From: Algoriphagus sp. A40
Lineage (GTDB): Bacteria > Bacteroidota > Bacteroidia > Cytophagales > Cyclobacteriaceae
DNA: 64,000 bases
Assembly: GCF_002002735.1 (NCBI RefSeq)
Contig: NZ_MUNY01000061.1
Span: 62,001 to 126,000, forward strand
Direction: 5' to 3'
The notes beneath the pieces are model-generated. The model was not told the origin of the DNA, ran no database searches, and was given only the letters and a program-made list of their open reading frames with translations. This document shows positions 1 through 7,833 of the stretch, piece after piece. The position numbers and the translations under genes are program-made. Within the stretch, counting starts at the first letter, position 1. The number at the start of each line of letters is the position of its first letter.

Positions 1-660
1 GACGTCTACTACAACCGATTCAAATTCAAATTTAATCGATTGGAATTTTTGAAATAATCCTTGGGAATTGACAACCTCTTTTATTTCAGGATCTGCCATA
101 GCAGTGAAATTCATGTTTTTCCAATTTCCCCGGTTTTCAGAAGTAAGAGTTCCATCACCAATCCAGGAAATCTGATAAAGTTGGTGTTCGGGATAATCGA
201 ATCCCAATCCCAACCAATTCTCTTCCTTCAAATTTGGTACAGGAGCTGAAGCTTCCATTTTCAGCTGCCCATTGGCAAAGACTGTCCATGTCAGGGTCAA
301 AGGCCAGGGATTATAGGAAGATTGAACTTGAATGGAACCGTCTTTGAGCTTTTTCCAGCTCACTTTTGTGAAGAAACTATCACTTCCTTGTGCTCCCGGG
401 ACCTGGGTAAAAGGTAAGACGTTCATCCCAACTTTTACCTTCTCCATGGTTCCTTTGGCTTTTCCAAAAACAAAAATCCGATGACCCACAGTGACCTGCA
501 GATCGACAGTTGATTCTCTCACCGAAATTTTTTCATTGGGAAAATGCTCCGCATGGGAGCCAACTGAATCCAATCCGATTGGAATTTCAAAAATCAAACC
601 CCAGATAAGCCACAATGGCATCAGCAAATTGGCTAAAACATGCGGAAGTCGGAGGAACAT
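1..660 (-). CDS. Partial membrane-anchored protein with GH2 small-chain-like region
   Basis: The first 220 codons of a gene that leaves the window on the left, so the C-terminus is unseen. Residues about 8-29 form one hydrophobic segment that reads as a signal anchor. Residues about 115-185 resemble the beta-galactosidase small-chain domain of GH2 enzymes: a WTVFANG strand, then GLGF, then WIGDG and ENRGNW, matching the family's order of strands. GH2 enzymes normally carry this domain near the C-terminus of a much longer protein, so its position close to a membrane segment is odd. The frame is open upstream to about 813 but that part does not look like protein, so ATG at 660 is preferred. A carbohydrate role is inference; an unrelated beta-sandwich is possible. 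Confidence 0.5.
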   Translation of the reverse strand, partial: MFLRLPHVLANLLMPLWLIWGLIFEIPIGLDSVGSHAEHFPNEKISVRESTVDLQVTVGHRIFVFGKAKGTMEKVKVGMNVLPFTQVPGAQGSDSFFTKVSWKKLKDGSIQVQSSYNPWPLTLTWTVFANGQLKMEASAPVPNLKEENWLGLGFDYPEHQLYQISWIGDGTLTSENRGNWKNMNFTAMADPEIKEVVNSQGLFQKFQSIKFEFESVVVDV

Positions 661-842
661 GAATTTCAGATTCAGAAGAATTTTACCAGAAAGGTAACTT
701 TTATCCAATTCTATAAAAATCAGGCCAAAACAACAACTTCCCACATCCTTCTGGGTAAATAGTTTTGAGTCATTTATTGGCGCAGGCTGGCATTTTTTGA
801 CAATTTCTATAACTTAGAACCACACTGAAATTTTTAACTGAA

Positions 843-2573
843 ATGAGTTTAATCGACCCTGCAATTCTGAACAAAGCCCAAAGCTGGCTGGATGGAAATG
901 TGGATGCTCAGACCAAAGCATCCATCAAAAAATTAATAAGCGATAATCCGACTGAATTGGTGGATTCTTTTTATCAGGATCTTGAATTCGGGACTGGAGG
1001 GCTGAGAGGCCTTATGGGTGTAGGCACCAACCGCATGAATGTTTATACTATCGGAATGGCGACCCAGGGATTAGCCAATTACCTTCTGAAGTGTTTTCCA
1101 GGTCAGGAGATCAAAGTCGCCATCACGCACGACTGCCGAATAAACAACACGCTTTTTGCCAAAACCACTGCAGATGTATTCACTGCCAATGGGATCAAGG
1201 TGCTTTATTTCAAGGAAATGAGACCGACTCCCATGCTTTCTTTTGCGGTGAGACATTTCGGTTGCAAAAGCGGCGTAATGATTACCGCCTCACACAATCC
1301 CAAAGAATACAACGGCTACAAGGCCTATTGGGAAGATGGTGCCCAAGTAGTTGCCCCACATGACACCAATATCATCAAGGAGGTGCAAAAAATCACCTCT
1401 TTCGATCAGGTGAATTGGAACAAAAATGACGCATTGTTCCAGTACATCGAGGAAGATTTTGATGCAATCTATCTGAAACTAGTCAAAGGATTGAGTCTTT
1501 CTCCCGAAGCAATCCAAGCACAAAAATCGATGCCAATTGTTTTCTCCCCTATCCATGGAGCCTCTGGAAAAATGGTTCCTGCAGCGTTGAAGGCTTACGG
1601 TTTTGAAAATGTGCATATCGTTAAGGAGCAAGCTGAGCCGGATGGCAATTTTCCTACAGTAATTTACCCAAACCCGGAAGAAGCGGAAGCGCTTACAATG
1701 GCCATAGAACTGGGCAAAAAAGTCAAAGCCGAATTGGTTCTCGCCTGCGATCCTGACGGAGACCGCTATGCCGCAGTGGTTCCTAATGAAAAAGGTGAAT
1801 TTGAATTGCTGAACGGCAATCAGACCGGTGCCATGATAAGCTACTACCTGCTAAACAAATGGAAAGAGGCAGGAAAACTGGATGGTAACCAGTTTATGGT
1901 CAACACCATCGTGACAACGGAATTGATCAATACCATTGCTGCCGGATTTGGAGTGAAATGCTTTAATGTATTGACCGGATTTAAAAATATCGCCGCAATC
2001 ATTTTGCAGCTGGAAGGAAAGGAAACCTTTATCGGTGGTGGAGAGGAGTCTTATGGTTATTTGGTGGGGGATTTTGTAAGAGATAAAGACGCGGTAAGTG
2101 CTGCGGCGATTTTTGCCGAACTGATCGCTTATTACAAAACCAAGGGCATGAGTGCCATGGATTTATTGGCTGAGATTTATTCAGAGTTTGGATTCTATAA
2201 AGAGTCTTTGATTTCTGTGACCAAAAAAGGAAAAGACGGAGCTGAGCAAATCCAGGCCTTGATGAATGGGTTCAGAACCAATCCGCCCTCCCAAATGAAC
2301 GGGATCGATGTGGAGCGGGTTGTGGATGTGAAAAACTCCACGATTACTCACGTGAAGTCCGGTAAGGTCGAAAAACTGGAAATGGACAAATCCAATGTGA
2401 TGCAGTTTTATCTGGCAGATGGAAGTAAAATCTCAGCGCGTCCCTCTGGTACGGAGCCGAAAATCAAATACTATTTCTCAGTTAATGCTCCACTTCCTTC
2501 GGCATCCGATTATAGGAAGGTAGAGGCTCAGCTTGTTGAAAAATTGGAAGGATTAAAAAACTATTTCAGTTAA
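843..2573 (+). CDS. Phospho-sugar mutase (phosphoglucomutase/phosphomannomutase family)
   Basis: Cytoplasmic alpha-D-phosphohexomutase that moves phosphate between C1 and C6 of a hexose, linking glycolysis to polysaccharide and cell-wall sugar supply. All four family signatures are visible in order in 576 residues: the phosphoserine loop TASHNP with Ser150, the Mg-binding DPDGDR at 303-308, the sugar-binding GGEESYGY at 399-406, and the phosphate-binding RPSGTEPK at 533-540. Length fits the long PGM/PMM class of Bacteroidota and Firmicutes. It is transcribed alone and ends at a strong hairpin shared with the convergent neighbour. Whether glucose, mannose or both are the substrate cannot be read from the sequence. 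Confidence 0.93.
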   Translation: MSLIDPAILNKAQSWLDGNVDAQTKASIKKLISDNPTELVDSFYQDLEFGTGGLRGLMGVGTNRMNVYTIGMATQGLANYLLKCFPGQEIKVAITHDCRINNTLFAKTTADVFTANGIKVLYFKEMRPTPMLSFAVRHFGCKSGVMITASHNPKEYNGYKAYWEDGAQVVAPHDTNIIKEVQKITSFDQVNWNKNDALFQYIEEDFDAIYLKLVKGLSLSPEAIQAQKSMPIVFSPIHGASGKMVPAALKAYGFENVHIVKEQAEPDGNFPTVIYPNPEEAEALTMAIELGKKVKAELVLACDPDGDRYAAVVPNEKGEFELLNGNQTGAMISYYLLNKWKEAGKLDGNQFMVNTIVTTELINTIAAGFGVKCFNVLTGFKNIAAIILQLEGKETFIGGGEESYGYLVGDFVRDKDAVSAAAIFAELIAYYKTKGMSAMDLLAEIYSEFGFYKESLISVTKKGKDGAEQIQALMNGFRTNPPSQMNGIDVERVVDVKNSTITHVKSGKVEKLEMDKSNVMQFYLADGSKISARPSGTEPKIKYYFSVNAPLPSASDYRKVEAQLVEKLEGLKNYFS

Positions 2574-2599
2574 CCTCAAACTGTTCAATCGAATAAATA

Positions 2600-2634
2600 A
2601 AAAGCACCGGGAAATCGGTGCTTTTGTTTTTCGG
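2600..2634. terminator. Bidirectional intrinsic terminator
   Basis: A nine-base stem (2601-2609 with 2616-2624, AAAGCACCG) with a six-base loop is followed by a T-rich run on the plus strand and flanked by an A-rich run that serves the minus strand. It lies between the mutase and the convergent gene. Confidence 0.85.
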
Positions 2635-2675
2635 ACAAATTGAAATTGAGTGGAAATTAAGAGATATAGAATGCC

Positions 2676-3620
2676 TTATTCTTTTCCTAAATGAATTACA
2701 GCATCTCCGACATTGATCACCGGATTGTTGTTGAGTCCGATCACATGACCATTGGTAGCGGCTTTTACCGGCATGATAACCTGGCCATAAGGGTCTGATA
2801 TACGGGCAATGATCTGTCCTTTTTTCACGGAATCGCCAAGCTTCACCGTTGCATAAAAAATTCCGGAGGCCTTGGCACGGGTCCATTCGCTGGATTTCAA
2901 AATAAGTGTGTTCTGCGGAAGCTGAGGTGCATAGATCATGTCAAGGTGATGGAGCAATCGCTTTGTACCTGTGATGCCTTCCTCAATGGCGTAATTGTCC
3001 AAACGCATCGATTCTCCGCCTTCAAAAACCAACAGGTGCTTTCGTGCTTTGTATGCGGTCTTTCTAAAAGATTTCTCGATAAGCTTAGAATTGACCACAA
3101 AGTGCGTCCCAAAAGCTCTAGCCAGTTCCAGCCCAATTTTATCCTTGAAATCCACCCGGATCTGGGGATGATTAGAAAGCATTCTGCCCCCAGTGTGAAA
3201 ATCAATCCCAAAATCTATTTGTGGAATGACTTCTTCATTTAAAATATAGGCAATCCGAGATGCGAGTGATCCCTTTTTACTTCCCGGAAAACTCCTATTG
3301 AGGTCCCTTCCGTCTGGAAATGTCCTGCTGTTGGATAAAAACCCATAAATATTAACCAAAGGAATGATGATCAAAGTGCCTTTGAGTAATTCCAAGCCTT
3401 GATCAAATTCCTCAAGAAGTTTTTTGGCTGTAACCACCCCGTTGATTTCATCCCCGTGAATGCCTCCTGAGATCAGGATAACAGGGCCTTCATTTTTGGA
3501 AGACCTGATAAAAATCGGCAAATCAATTAAGGTATGTGTAGGAAGTTTGGCAATTGGCAGTTCGATGTTTACTGATTGTCCAGGTCGTACCCGGACGCCG
3601 TTGATCTGAACTTCTTTCAT
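2676..3620 (-). CDS. Succinylglutamate desuccinylase/aspartoacylase-family zinc hydrolase
   Basis: A 314-residue M14-type zinc carboxypeptidase fold of the AstE/AspA family. The zinc site reads GGIHGDE (His55, Glu58) with a later DFHTGG His142, and DLNRSFPG at 106-113 supplies the substrate-binding Arg. The C-terminal about 80 residues resemble a lipoyl/biotinyl-like beta-barrel (VKKGQIIARI), a usual appendage in this subfamily. Family members cleave acyl groups from amino acids, yet many homologues of this architecture have no assigned substrate, so the reaction is not certain. No arginine-succinyltransferase genes are nearby. It stands alone, divergent from murB. Confidence 0.85.
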   Translation of the reverse strand: MKEVQINGVRVRPGQSVNIELPIAKLPTHTLIDLPIFIRSSKNEGPVILISGGIHGDEINGVVTAKKLLEEFDQGLELLKGTLIIIPLVNIYGFLSNSRTFPDGRDLNRSFPGSKKGSLASRIAYILNEEVIPQIDFGIDFHTGGRMLSNHPQIRVDFKDKIGLELARAFGTHFVVNSKLIEKSFRKTAYKARKHLLVFEGGESMRLDNYAIEEGITGTKRLLHHLDMIYAPQLPQNTLILKSSEWTRAKASGIFYATVKLGDSVKKGQIIARISDPYGQVIMPVKAATNGHVIGLNNNPVINVGDAVIHLGKE

Positions 3621-3698
3621 GAAGTGAGGTGACAGATTGGGGAATTCATTTCACTTTGGACCAAAATCTTGCTTATTTCGCAGGACTAGCCAAGGCTC

Positions 3699-4712
3699 AT
3701 GAATATACAAGAAAACATTTCTTTAAAGCCACTCAATACCTTTGGCTTTGACAAAAACGCAAAATTTTTCACCAACGCGGACACCGTCGAAAATCTTAAA
3801 AATGCCTTGACCTGGGCAAGCCAAAACAAACAAGAAGTATTGATCCTAGGTGGTGGCAGCAATGTTTTACTTACACGTGATTTTGAGGGTCTGGTAGTCA
3901 AAATAGAACTGAAGGGAATAGAATTGATCCGTGAGGACGAAAAACATATCTGGGTCAAAGTCGGTGCCGGGGAGGTTTGGCACGATTGGGTAATTTATGC
4001 TATTGAGAATAACTGGGCTGGAATCGAAAACCTTTCCCTGATTCCGGGCACTGTTGGCGCCTCACCCATGCAGAATATCGGCGCTTATGGAGTGGAGATC
4101 AAAGATGTCTTTGAAAGCCTGGAAGCCCTAAACCGAAACACGTTGGAGCTTGAAACCTTTTCCCATGAGGACTGTAGCTTTGGCTACCGGGAAAGTGTTT
4201 TCAAACAGAAATTCAAAGACAAGTATACCATCTGCTCGGTGACTTTCAGATTGAATAAAACTCCTCAATTTCATGTGGACTACGGAGCAATCCAGGATGT
4301 CTTAAAGGAAAAAGGCGTCAAAGAACTGTCAATCAAAGCTGTCAGTGATGCTGTGATTGAAATCCGAAATTCAAAACTTCCAAATCCAAAAGAAATCGGC
4401 AATGCTGGATCGTTCTTTAAAAACCCAACGATCAGCCAAAGTCAATTTACTGAACTGCAGTCAAGCTTTCCGGAAATCCCAGGCTATCCAAACGAGCAAG
4501 GAATAAAAGTGGCTGCCGGCTGGCTGATTGAGCAGGCAGGATGGAAAGGTAAGCGATTTGGAGAAGTCGGGGTTCACGCCAAGCAGGCTTTGGTATTGGT
4601 AAATTATGGAAATGGAGACGGGGCCGAGATAAAAATCCTTTCAGAAAAAGTCAGACAATCCGTGAAAGAAAAATTCGGAATCGAACTTCAGCCCGAGGTG
4701 AACTTTATCTAG
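3699..4712 (+). CDS. murB: UDP-N-acetylenolpyruvoylglucosamine reductase MurB
   Basis: FAD enzyme that reduces UDP-GlcNAc-enolpyruvate to UDP-MurNAc with NADPH, the second committed step of peptidoglycan synthesis in the cytoplasm. At 337 residues it is the E. coli-like type I form. Visible signatures are the FAD loop LGGGSNVLL at 49-58, IPGTVGASPMQNIGAYG, SFGYRESVFK (present only in type I) and GNAGSFFKNP with the proton-donor Ser. It is a single gene. Its stop codon and that of the convergent dCMP deaminase both fall inside one CTAG tetranucleotide. Confidence 0.96.
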   Translation: MNIQENISLKPLNTFGFDKNAKFFTNADTVENLKNALTWASQNKQEVLILGGGSNVLLTRDFEGLVVKIELKGIELIREDEKHIWVKVGAGEVWHDWVIYAIENNWAGIENLSLIPGTVGASPMQNIGAYGVEIKDVFESLEALNRNTLELETFSHEDCSFGYRESVFKQKFKDKYTICSVTFRLNKTPQFHVDYGAIQDVLKEKGVKELSIKAVSDAVIEIRNSKLPNPKEIGNAGSFFKNPTISQSQFTELQSSFPEIPGYPNEQGIKVAAGWLIEQAGWKGKRFGEVGVHAKQALVLVNYGNGDGAEIKILSEKVRQSVKEKFGIELQPEVNFI

Positions 4713-5191
4713 ATCAACTGGTCATGGATTTCCAATTCCTTTGAATATCGCTCGACATTCACCCCGAATTTGTTCAGAAAATCCACCCCTTCATCTCGGC
4801 CTATTCCTTTGTATTCTGCATAAGAAAACAGGTAAACTACCTTGGAGATACCCATTGAAAATATGATCCTTGCGCAGGCTAAACATGGCGCAAGTGTCAC
4901 ATACAAAGTAGATCCGTCGACAGAGGTATTGTTTTTAACTGCATAAAGGATTGCATTTTGCTCCGCATGCAATGCCAGAGAACAACTCCCCTTGCTGTCT
5001 CTTGCACATCCAGATTCTGGAAACTCCACGTCACAGTTGTGCGTTCCTGCAGGAGGACCATTATAGCCGATGGAAATGATTCGGGTATCCTTCGTCAAAA
5101 CTGCCCCCACGTGTTTTTTGATGCAATGGGAACGCTTGGCGAGATTTACCGCCAATTCCATAAAAATATCGTCAAAATCTGGTCTGCTCAT
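4709..5191 (-). CDS. Deoxycytidylate (dCMP) deaminase
   Basis: Zinc deaminase converting dCMP to dUMP for dTTP synthesis. The 160-residue product carries HAE at 75-77 and PCLAC at 102-106, the cytidine-deaminase zinc ligands, plus HVGAVLTKD and the extra Cys-rich segment (HNCDVEFPESGC) typical of ComEB/dCMP deaminases. A longer frame starts at 5227, but a TATTTTTG promoter element lies inside that extension, so the Met at 5191 with the usual MSRPDFDDIF opening is the real start. The gene is monocistronic and convergent with murB. Confidence 0.92.
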   Translation of the reverse strand: MSRPDFDDIFMELAVNLAKRSHCIKKHVGAVLTKDTRIISIGYNGPPAGTHNCDVEFPESGCARDSKGSCSLALHAEQNAILYAVKNNTSVDGSTLYVTLAPCLACARIIFSMGISKVVYLFSYAEYKGIGRDEGVDFLNKFGVNVERYSKELEIHDQLI

Positions 5192-5205
5192 GAAAATCCG
5201 TTTGG

Positions 5206-5237
5206 CAAAAATAGTAATCCTACCCATTGTCGGGAAA
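5206..5237 (-). promoter_or_regulatory. Bacteroidota-type promoter of dCMP deaminase
   Basis: On the minus strand a TTTC (-33-like, 5234-5237) precedes a perfect TAnnTTTG element (TATTTTTG, 5206-5213) by 20 bases. It lies 15 bases before the ATG at 5191 and so rules out the upstream start. Confidence 0.65.
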
Positions 5238-5329
5238 AATTTATGAATAAAGACTTTTGTTTTTTCGTTTGATCAGAAAACCTAACTTTCCAAAGTCCTA
5301 TGAGTTTCCAGCGGTTCAATCACCCAATC

Positions 5330-5905
5330 ATGAAGCGGAAAATCCAAATTATACTCCTCTTTGTCTGCTTGACATTAGTTTCCTCTTGCTGTTCAGTAGA
5401 AATATTTAAAGAGAATACCGAGATACCCATGACCAGGCCTTTTCAGACCTTTGTAATTATCAACAAAGAAGTAGGAATGAGAGGTTTTTCGGAGCAGTTT
5501 ATTGATGAATTGGTCCAAATTCAAATCCAGGAAACTCTGGAAAAAGCCGGTATGGTATACGATTCCAAAAAGCCCGATTTGGTCATTCGCTATCATTCAA
5601 ACGAAGATTCGAGACAAAGAGAAGTCGTGAATAATTCCAATCCTTATCCTTTTTGGGGATATCGGGTTTATGACCCATGGATGTATAATCCATACAATTC
5701 CAACTATAACAGAGTTTCCACGAGCAGTTATGAACTCTTGCAGGTAATCCTTGATTTCATTGACCCTTCTCAAGATAAATTCCTGATGACTTTAACAGGA
5801 GTAACAGAGGTAAGCAGCCCAAAACAAAAACAAAAAAAAGTGGAAAAAACATTAGATTCAGTTCTTAGGTCTTTTCTTAATCAAAAGATCCAACCTCAAA
5901 ACTGA
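5330..5905 (+). CDS. DUF4136-type lipoprotein
   Basis: A 191-residue exported lipoprotein: basic start MKRKIQ, hydrophobic core, and lipobox LVSSC with Cys20. The rest resembles DUF4136 proteins, small periplasmic or outer-membrane lipoproteins of unknown function: a TFVIINKEVG strand, a region of dimer helix (IQETLEKAGM), KPDLVIRYH and a Tyr/Pro/Asn-rich middle (about 103-130). The frame is open from an ATG at 5300, but that start would put ten extra polar residues before the signal peptide. It is followed one base later by the DUF962 gene, so the two are probably cotranscribed. Confidence 0.75.
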   Translation: MKRKIQIILLFVCLTLVSSCCSVEIFKENTEIPMTRPFQTFVIINKEVGMRGFSEQFIDELVQIQIQETLEKAGMVYDSKKPDLVIRYHSNEDSRQREVVNNSNPYPFWGYRVYDPWMYNPYNSNYNRVSTSSYELLQVILDFIDPSQDKFLMTLTGVTEVSSPKQKQKKVEKTLDSVLRSFLNQKIQPQN

Positions 5906-5906
5906 A

Positions 5907-6215
5907 ATGGAAAAACGATTTAAAACACTCAAAGATTTTTACCCCTACTATTTGCAAGAGCACCAGAATCCAGTTTGTAGAAAATTGCATTTTGTTGGGA
6001 CTGGTCTTTTATTTGTCATTTTGGGGGCATCCCTGTACACTGGCAATTATTTATGGCTTATCGCCATTCCGTTTGTAGGGTACGGATTTGCTTGGGTGGG
6101 GCATTTTTTTTTCGAGAAAAACAAACCAGCCACCTTCCAATATCCGTTTTTCAGCCTAGCATCTGACTTCGTTTTGTTTTTTGATTTGCTGGTTGGCAAA
6201 GAAAAATTCAGGTAA
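5907..6215 (+). CDS. Mpo1-like (DUF962) membrane protein
   Basis: A 102-residue integral membrane protein of the Mpo1/DUF962 family. The signature GHFFFEKNKPATFQYP follows two hydrophobic segments (about 28-46 and 49-65), and an N-terminal YYLQEHQNPVCRKLHF contains the conserved HxN...H pattern. The yeast member Mpo1 is an iron dioxygenase in alpha-oxidation of 2-hydroxy fatty acids; the bacterial role is unknown and that activity here is inference. It follows the DUF4136 lipoprotein by one base and is probably translated from the same message. Confidence 0.85.
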   Translation: MEKRFKTLKDFYPYYLQEHQNPVCRKLHFVGTGLLFVILGASLYTGNYLWLIAIPFVGYGFAWVGHFFFEKNKPATFQYPFFSLASDFVLFFDLLVGKEKFR

Positions 6216-6259
6216 TCTGAAACCCATCTTGGAAATGTTATAAGTTTTTTGGCAAAGTA

Positions 6260-6290
6260 TTTGCGTTAGAAGTATATACTTATATTTTTG
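6260..6290 (+). promoter_or_regulatory. Promoter of the single-domain response regulator
   Basis: TTTG (6260-6263), 19 bases, TATTTTTG (6283-6290): a textbook Bacteroidota primary-sigma promoter. It predicts a start site near 6297 and a 5' leader of about 36 bases. Confidence 0.8.
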
Positions 6291-6332
6291 CATAAGTTTT
6301 AATGTATTTCAAAACCATGTTTTTGCATTTTG

Positions 6333-6689
6333 ATGTTGACAATAGTTTTAATAGACGATGATCCAATCAGCACATTTGTGACTGAAAAACTCATTTCCAA
6401 AAACGTGAAGGAACCTTGCAAGTTTTTCAAGTTTCAAAGTGCCAAACTGGCCTTGGAAGAAATAGACGGGATCCGTCCTAACTACCTCTTCCTGGACCTC
6501 AACATGCCTGAAATGAATGGATGGGATTTTCTGGATAGGTTTAAGCCTGCCAACGATGAAGCTCAAATCTACATTTTAAGCAGTTCTGTAGACGAAAGAG
6601 ATATCACTAAAGCAAGTCAGTACCAGGCAGTCAAGGAATATTTATCAAAACCTCTGATCAAAAAATACATCAAAACAATCTTCAACTGA
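6333..6689 (+). CDS. Single-domain response regulator (CheY-like receiver)
   Basis: A 118-residue stand-alone receiver domain with no output domain. The acidic pocket LIDDDP, the phospho-acceptor Asp in FLDLNMPEMNG, the switch Ser in YILSSS and the invariant Lys in LSKPL are all present, so it should be phosphorylatable. Such proteins work as phosphorelay intermediates or by binding a partner protein. No histidine kinase is in the window, so the partner lies elsewhere. The ATG at 6333 is preferred over the TTG one codon earlier. It has its own promoter and terminator. Confidence 0.9.
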   Translation: MLTIVLIDDDPISTFVTEKLISKNVKEPCKFFKFQSAKLALEEIDGIRPNYLFLDLNMPEMNGWDFLDRFKPANDEAQIYILSSSVDERDITKASQYQAVKEYLSKPLIKKYIKTIFN

Positions 6690-6714
6690 TCTAATTTAGG
6701 TCAGTTTTTTTTTG
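6685..6714 (+). terminator. Intrinsic terminator of the response regulator
   Basis: ACTGATCT (6685-6692) pairs with AGGTCAGT (6698-6705, one G-T pair) around a five-base loop, followed by nine Ts. The stop codon is inside the stem, and the end of the T run gives the TTTG of the next promoter. Confidence 0.7.
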
Positions 6715-6744
6715 TCCTGTTGTTTCATTCCAAGCCTATATTCG
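6711..6744 (+). promoter_or_regulatory. Probable promoter overlapping the preceding terminator
   Basis: TTTG at 6711-6714, a 22-base spacer, then TATATTCG at 6737-6744 (one mismatch to TAnnTTTG). The predicted start site near 6750 argues that translation of the next gene begins at the ATG at 6777 and not at the TTG at 6720. Confidence 0.55.
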
Positions 6745-6776
6745 CGAAATTGGTTGAAGTCGAAAAAACATGGGCG

Positions 6777-7262
6777 ATGGCAAAGGCAAATCCAAGACTA
6801 ATTGAAGCAATAGATAAAACAGCAGCCAAACTTTCTAAAGGTGCAGCTTATCAATGGGGACATATGGGTGTGTGTAATTGTGGAAATCTGGCCCAAGAAC
6901 TCACACAATTCACCAAAGCCGAAATACACAAGTTTGCAATGCAAAAGTTTGGAGACTGGAATGAACAACTTTTGGATTACTGTCCTTTGAGTGGTCTTCC
7001 TATGAATTTAATGATTTCCGGAATGCTCGATTCTGGATTGACACTTGAAGATCTGGCTCATTTGGAAAGGCTTTCTGACCAGGAAATCCTTGCACAGATT
7101 CCTAATGGAAAAAGAGATCAGATGAAAAAAAATTCCAGAGAAGATGTTGTGCTATATTTATTGACTTGGGCTAAAATTCTGAGAGAAAAGTGGGTAGAAG
7201 ATAATGACCCAAATTTAGAACCAAACCCTGAAAAAAAATTAAAGATACCAGTATTGGTGTAA
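6777..7262 (+). CDS. Conserved hypothetical protein with CNCG and CPLSG motifs
   Basis: I do not recognise a named family. The 161-residue soluble protein has a Cys pair in VCNCGNLAQEL (about 33-43) and a third Cys in YCPLSGLPMN (about 73-82), which could bind metal or a cofactor. A strongly helical C-terminal part holds a DLAHLERLSDQEIL segment and ends in a Lys/Pro tail. No signal peptide or membrane segment is seen. A longer frame from TTG at 6720 is rejected because a promoter element overlaps it. It is flanked by unrelated single genes, so context gives no function. Confidence 0.75.
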   Translation: MAKANPRLIEAIDKTAAKLSKGAAYQWGHMGVCNCGNLAQELTQFTKAEIHKFAMQKFGDWNEQLLDYCPLSGLPMNLMISGMLDSGLTLEDLAHLERLSDQEILAQIPNGKRDQMKKNSREDVVLYLLTWAKILREKWVEDNDPNLEPNPEKKLKIPVLV

Positions 7263-7319
7263 TTAATTTTTTGGCTTATTTCGTACCGATTAAACCAATA
7301 AAACCCTTTAAAAACAGCC

Positions 7320-7526
7320 ATGGAGGATTTTGAAGAAGAATTCGATGAAATTGACGACTTCGAAGAAGAAGAAGATGAGTTCGAAGATGAATTTGAGGAC
7401 GAGTATGATCTCGATGAGGAGAGTGAATTACTGGACGATAATATCGTAGACTTTGATGAAGAAGAGGAAGATTTTGACGACGAGGAGGATTTCGAGGAAG
7501 ATGTAATGGATGACGATCTGGATTAA
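7320..7526 (+). CDS. Extremely acidic small protein (69 percent Asp/Glu)
   Basis: A 68-residue protein with 47 Asp or Glu residues and not one Lys, Arg or His; the calculated charge is near -47. Aromatic residues recur in the first half (Phe4, 8, 14, 21, 25, Tyr29) and again at 45, 52 and 58, so it is not random codon repetition. The ATG is clean and the codons mix GAA/GAG and GAT/GAC. I know no function. Possible roles are a DNA mimic, a polycation or histone-like-protein partner, or a calcium buffer; all are inference. It follows the CNCG gene by 57 bases and may share its transcript. Confidence 0.7.
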   Translation: MEDFEEEFDEIDDFEEEEDEFEDEFEDEYDLDEESELLDDNIVDFDEEEEDFDDEEDFEEDVMDDDLD

Positions 7527-7560
7527 TTAGTCCTTTATCATATCTGCTAACTGAATTAGC

Positions 7561-7591
7561 TTTGTTAAATCAGCTTCCGGTTTTATCTTCG
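7561..7591 (+). promoter_or_regulatory. Promoter of the 49-residue membrane protein
   Basis: TTTG (7561-7564), 19 bases, TATCTTCG (7584-7591, one mismatch to TAnnTTTG). The start site is predicted near 7598, 24 bases before the ATG. Confidence 0.65.
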
Positions 7592-7621
7592 TGCATCGAA
7601 TCGAAATTCAACAACTAACAG

Positions 7622-7771
7622 ATGATACTATTAGAAATTTTCAGCTCGCCAATCATGTCAGGAGCACAATTATTCCTGCTGATCGTGTGCATCCTTATTG
7701 GACTTGGTGCAGGTCTTTCAGCAGTGGATGCCAGAAGTACATTTGCCAAAAAAAAGAAGGCTGATCATTGA
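7622..7771 (+). CDS. Small single-pass membrane protein, 49 residues
   Basis: A short reading frame that has its own promoter just upstream and a strong terminator just downstream, which makes it a convincing gene. The product has one hydrophobic segment (about residues 15-34, ending in a small-residue GLGAGLSA stretch) followed by a basic tail with four consecutive Lys (43-46). This gives an N-out, C-in single-pass prediction. An internal Met at residue 12 could be an alternative start, giving 38 residues. No family is recognised. The neighbour downstream is another small membrane protein, DUF6526. Confidence 0.6.
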   Translation: MILLEIFSSPIMSGAQLFLLIVCILIGLGAGLSAVDARSTFAKKKKADH

Positions 7772-7789
7772 TCGATTTAAAATATATTT

Positions 7790-7816
7790 AAAGGAGGCTC
7801 TGCCTCCTTTTTTTTT
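7790..7816 (+). terminator. Strong intrinsic terminator
   Basis: AAAGGAGGC (7790-7798) pairs perfectly with GCCTCCTTT (7802-7810) around a three-base loop and runs straight into Ts to 7816. Confidence 0.9.
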
Positions 7817-7833
7817 ACCTGATAATAGACAAG

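Noticed and set aside
1071..1363. Frames on both strands inside the phosphosugar mutase gene
   Set aside because: They lie fully within a complete gene whose catalytic motifs are intact, and look like shadows of its codon bias.
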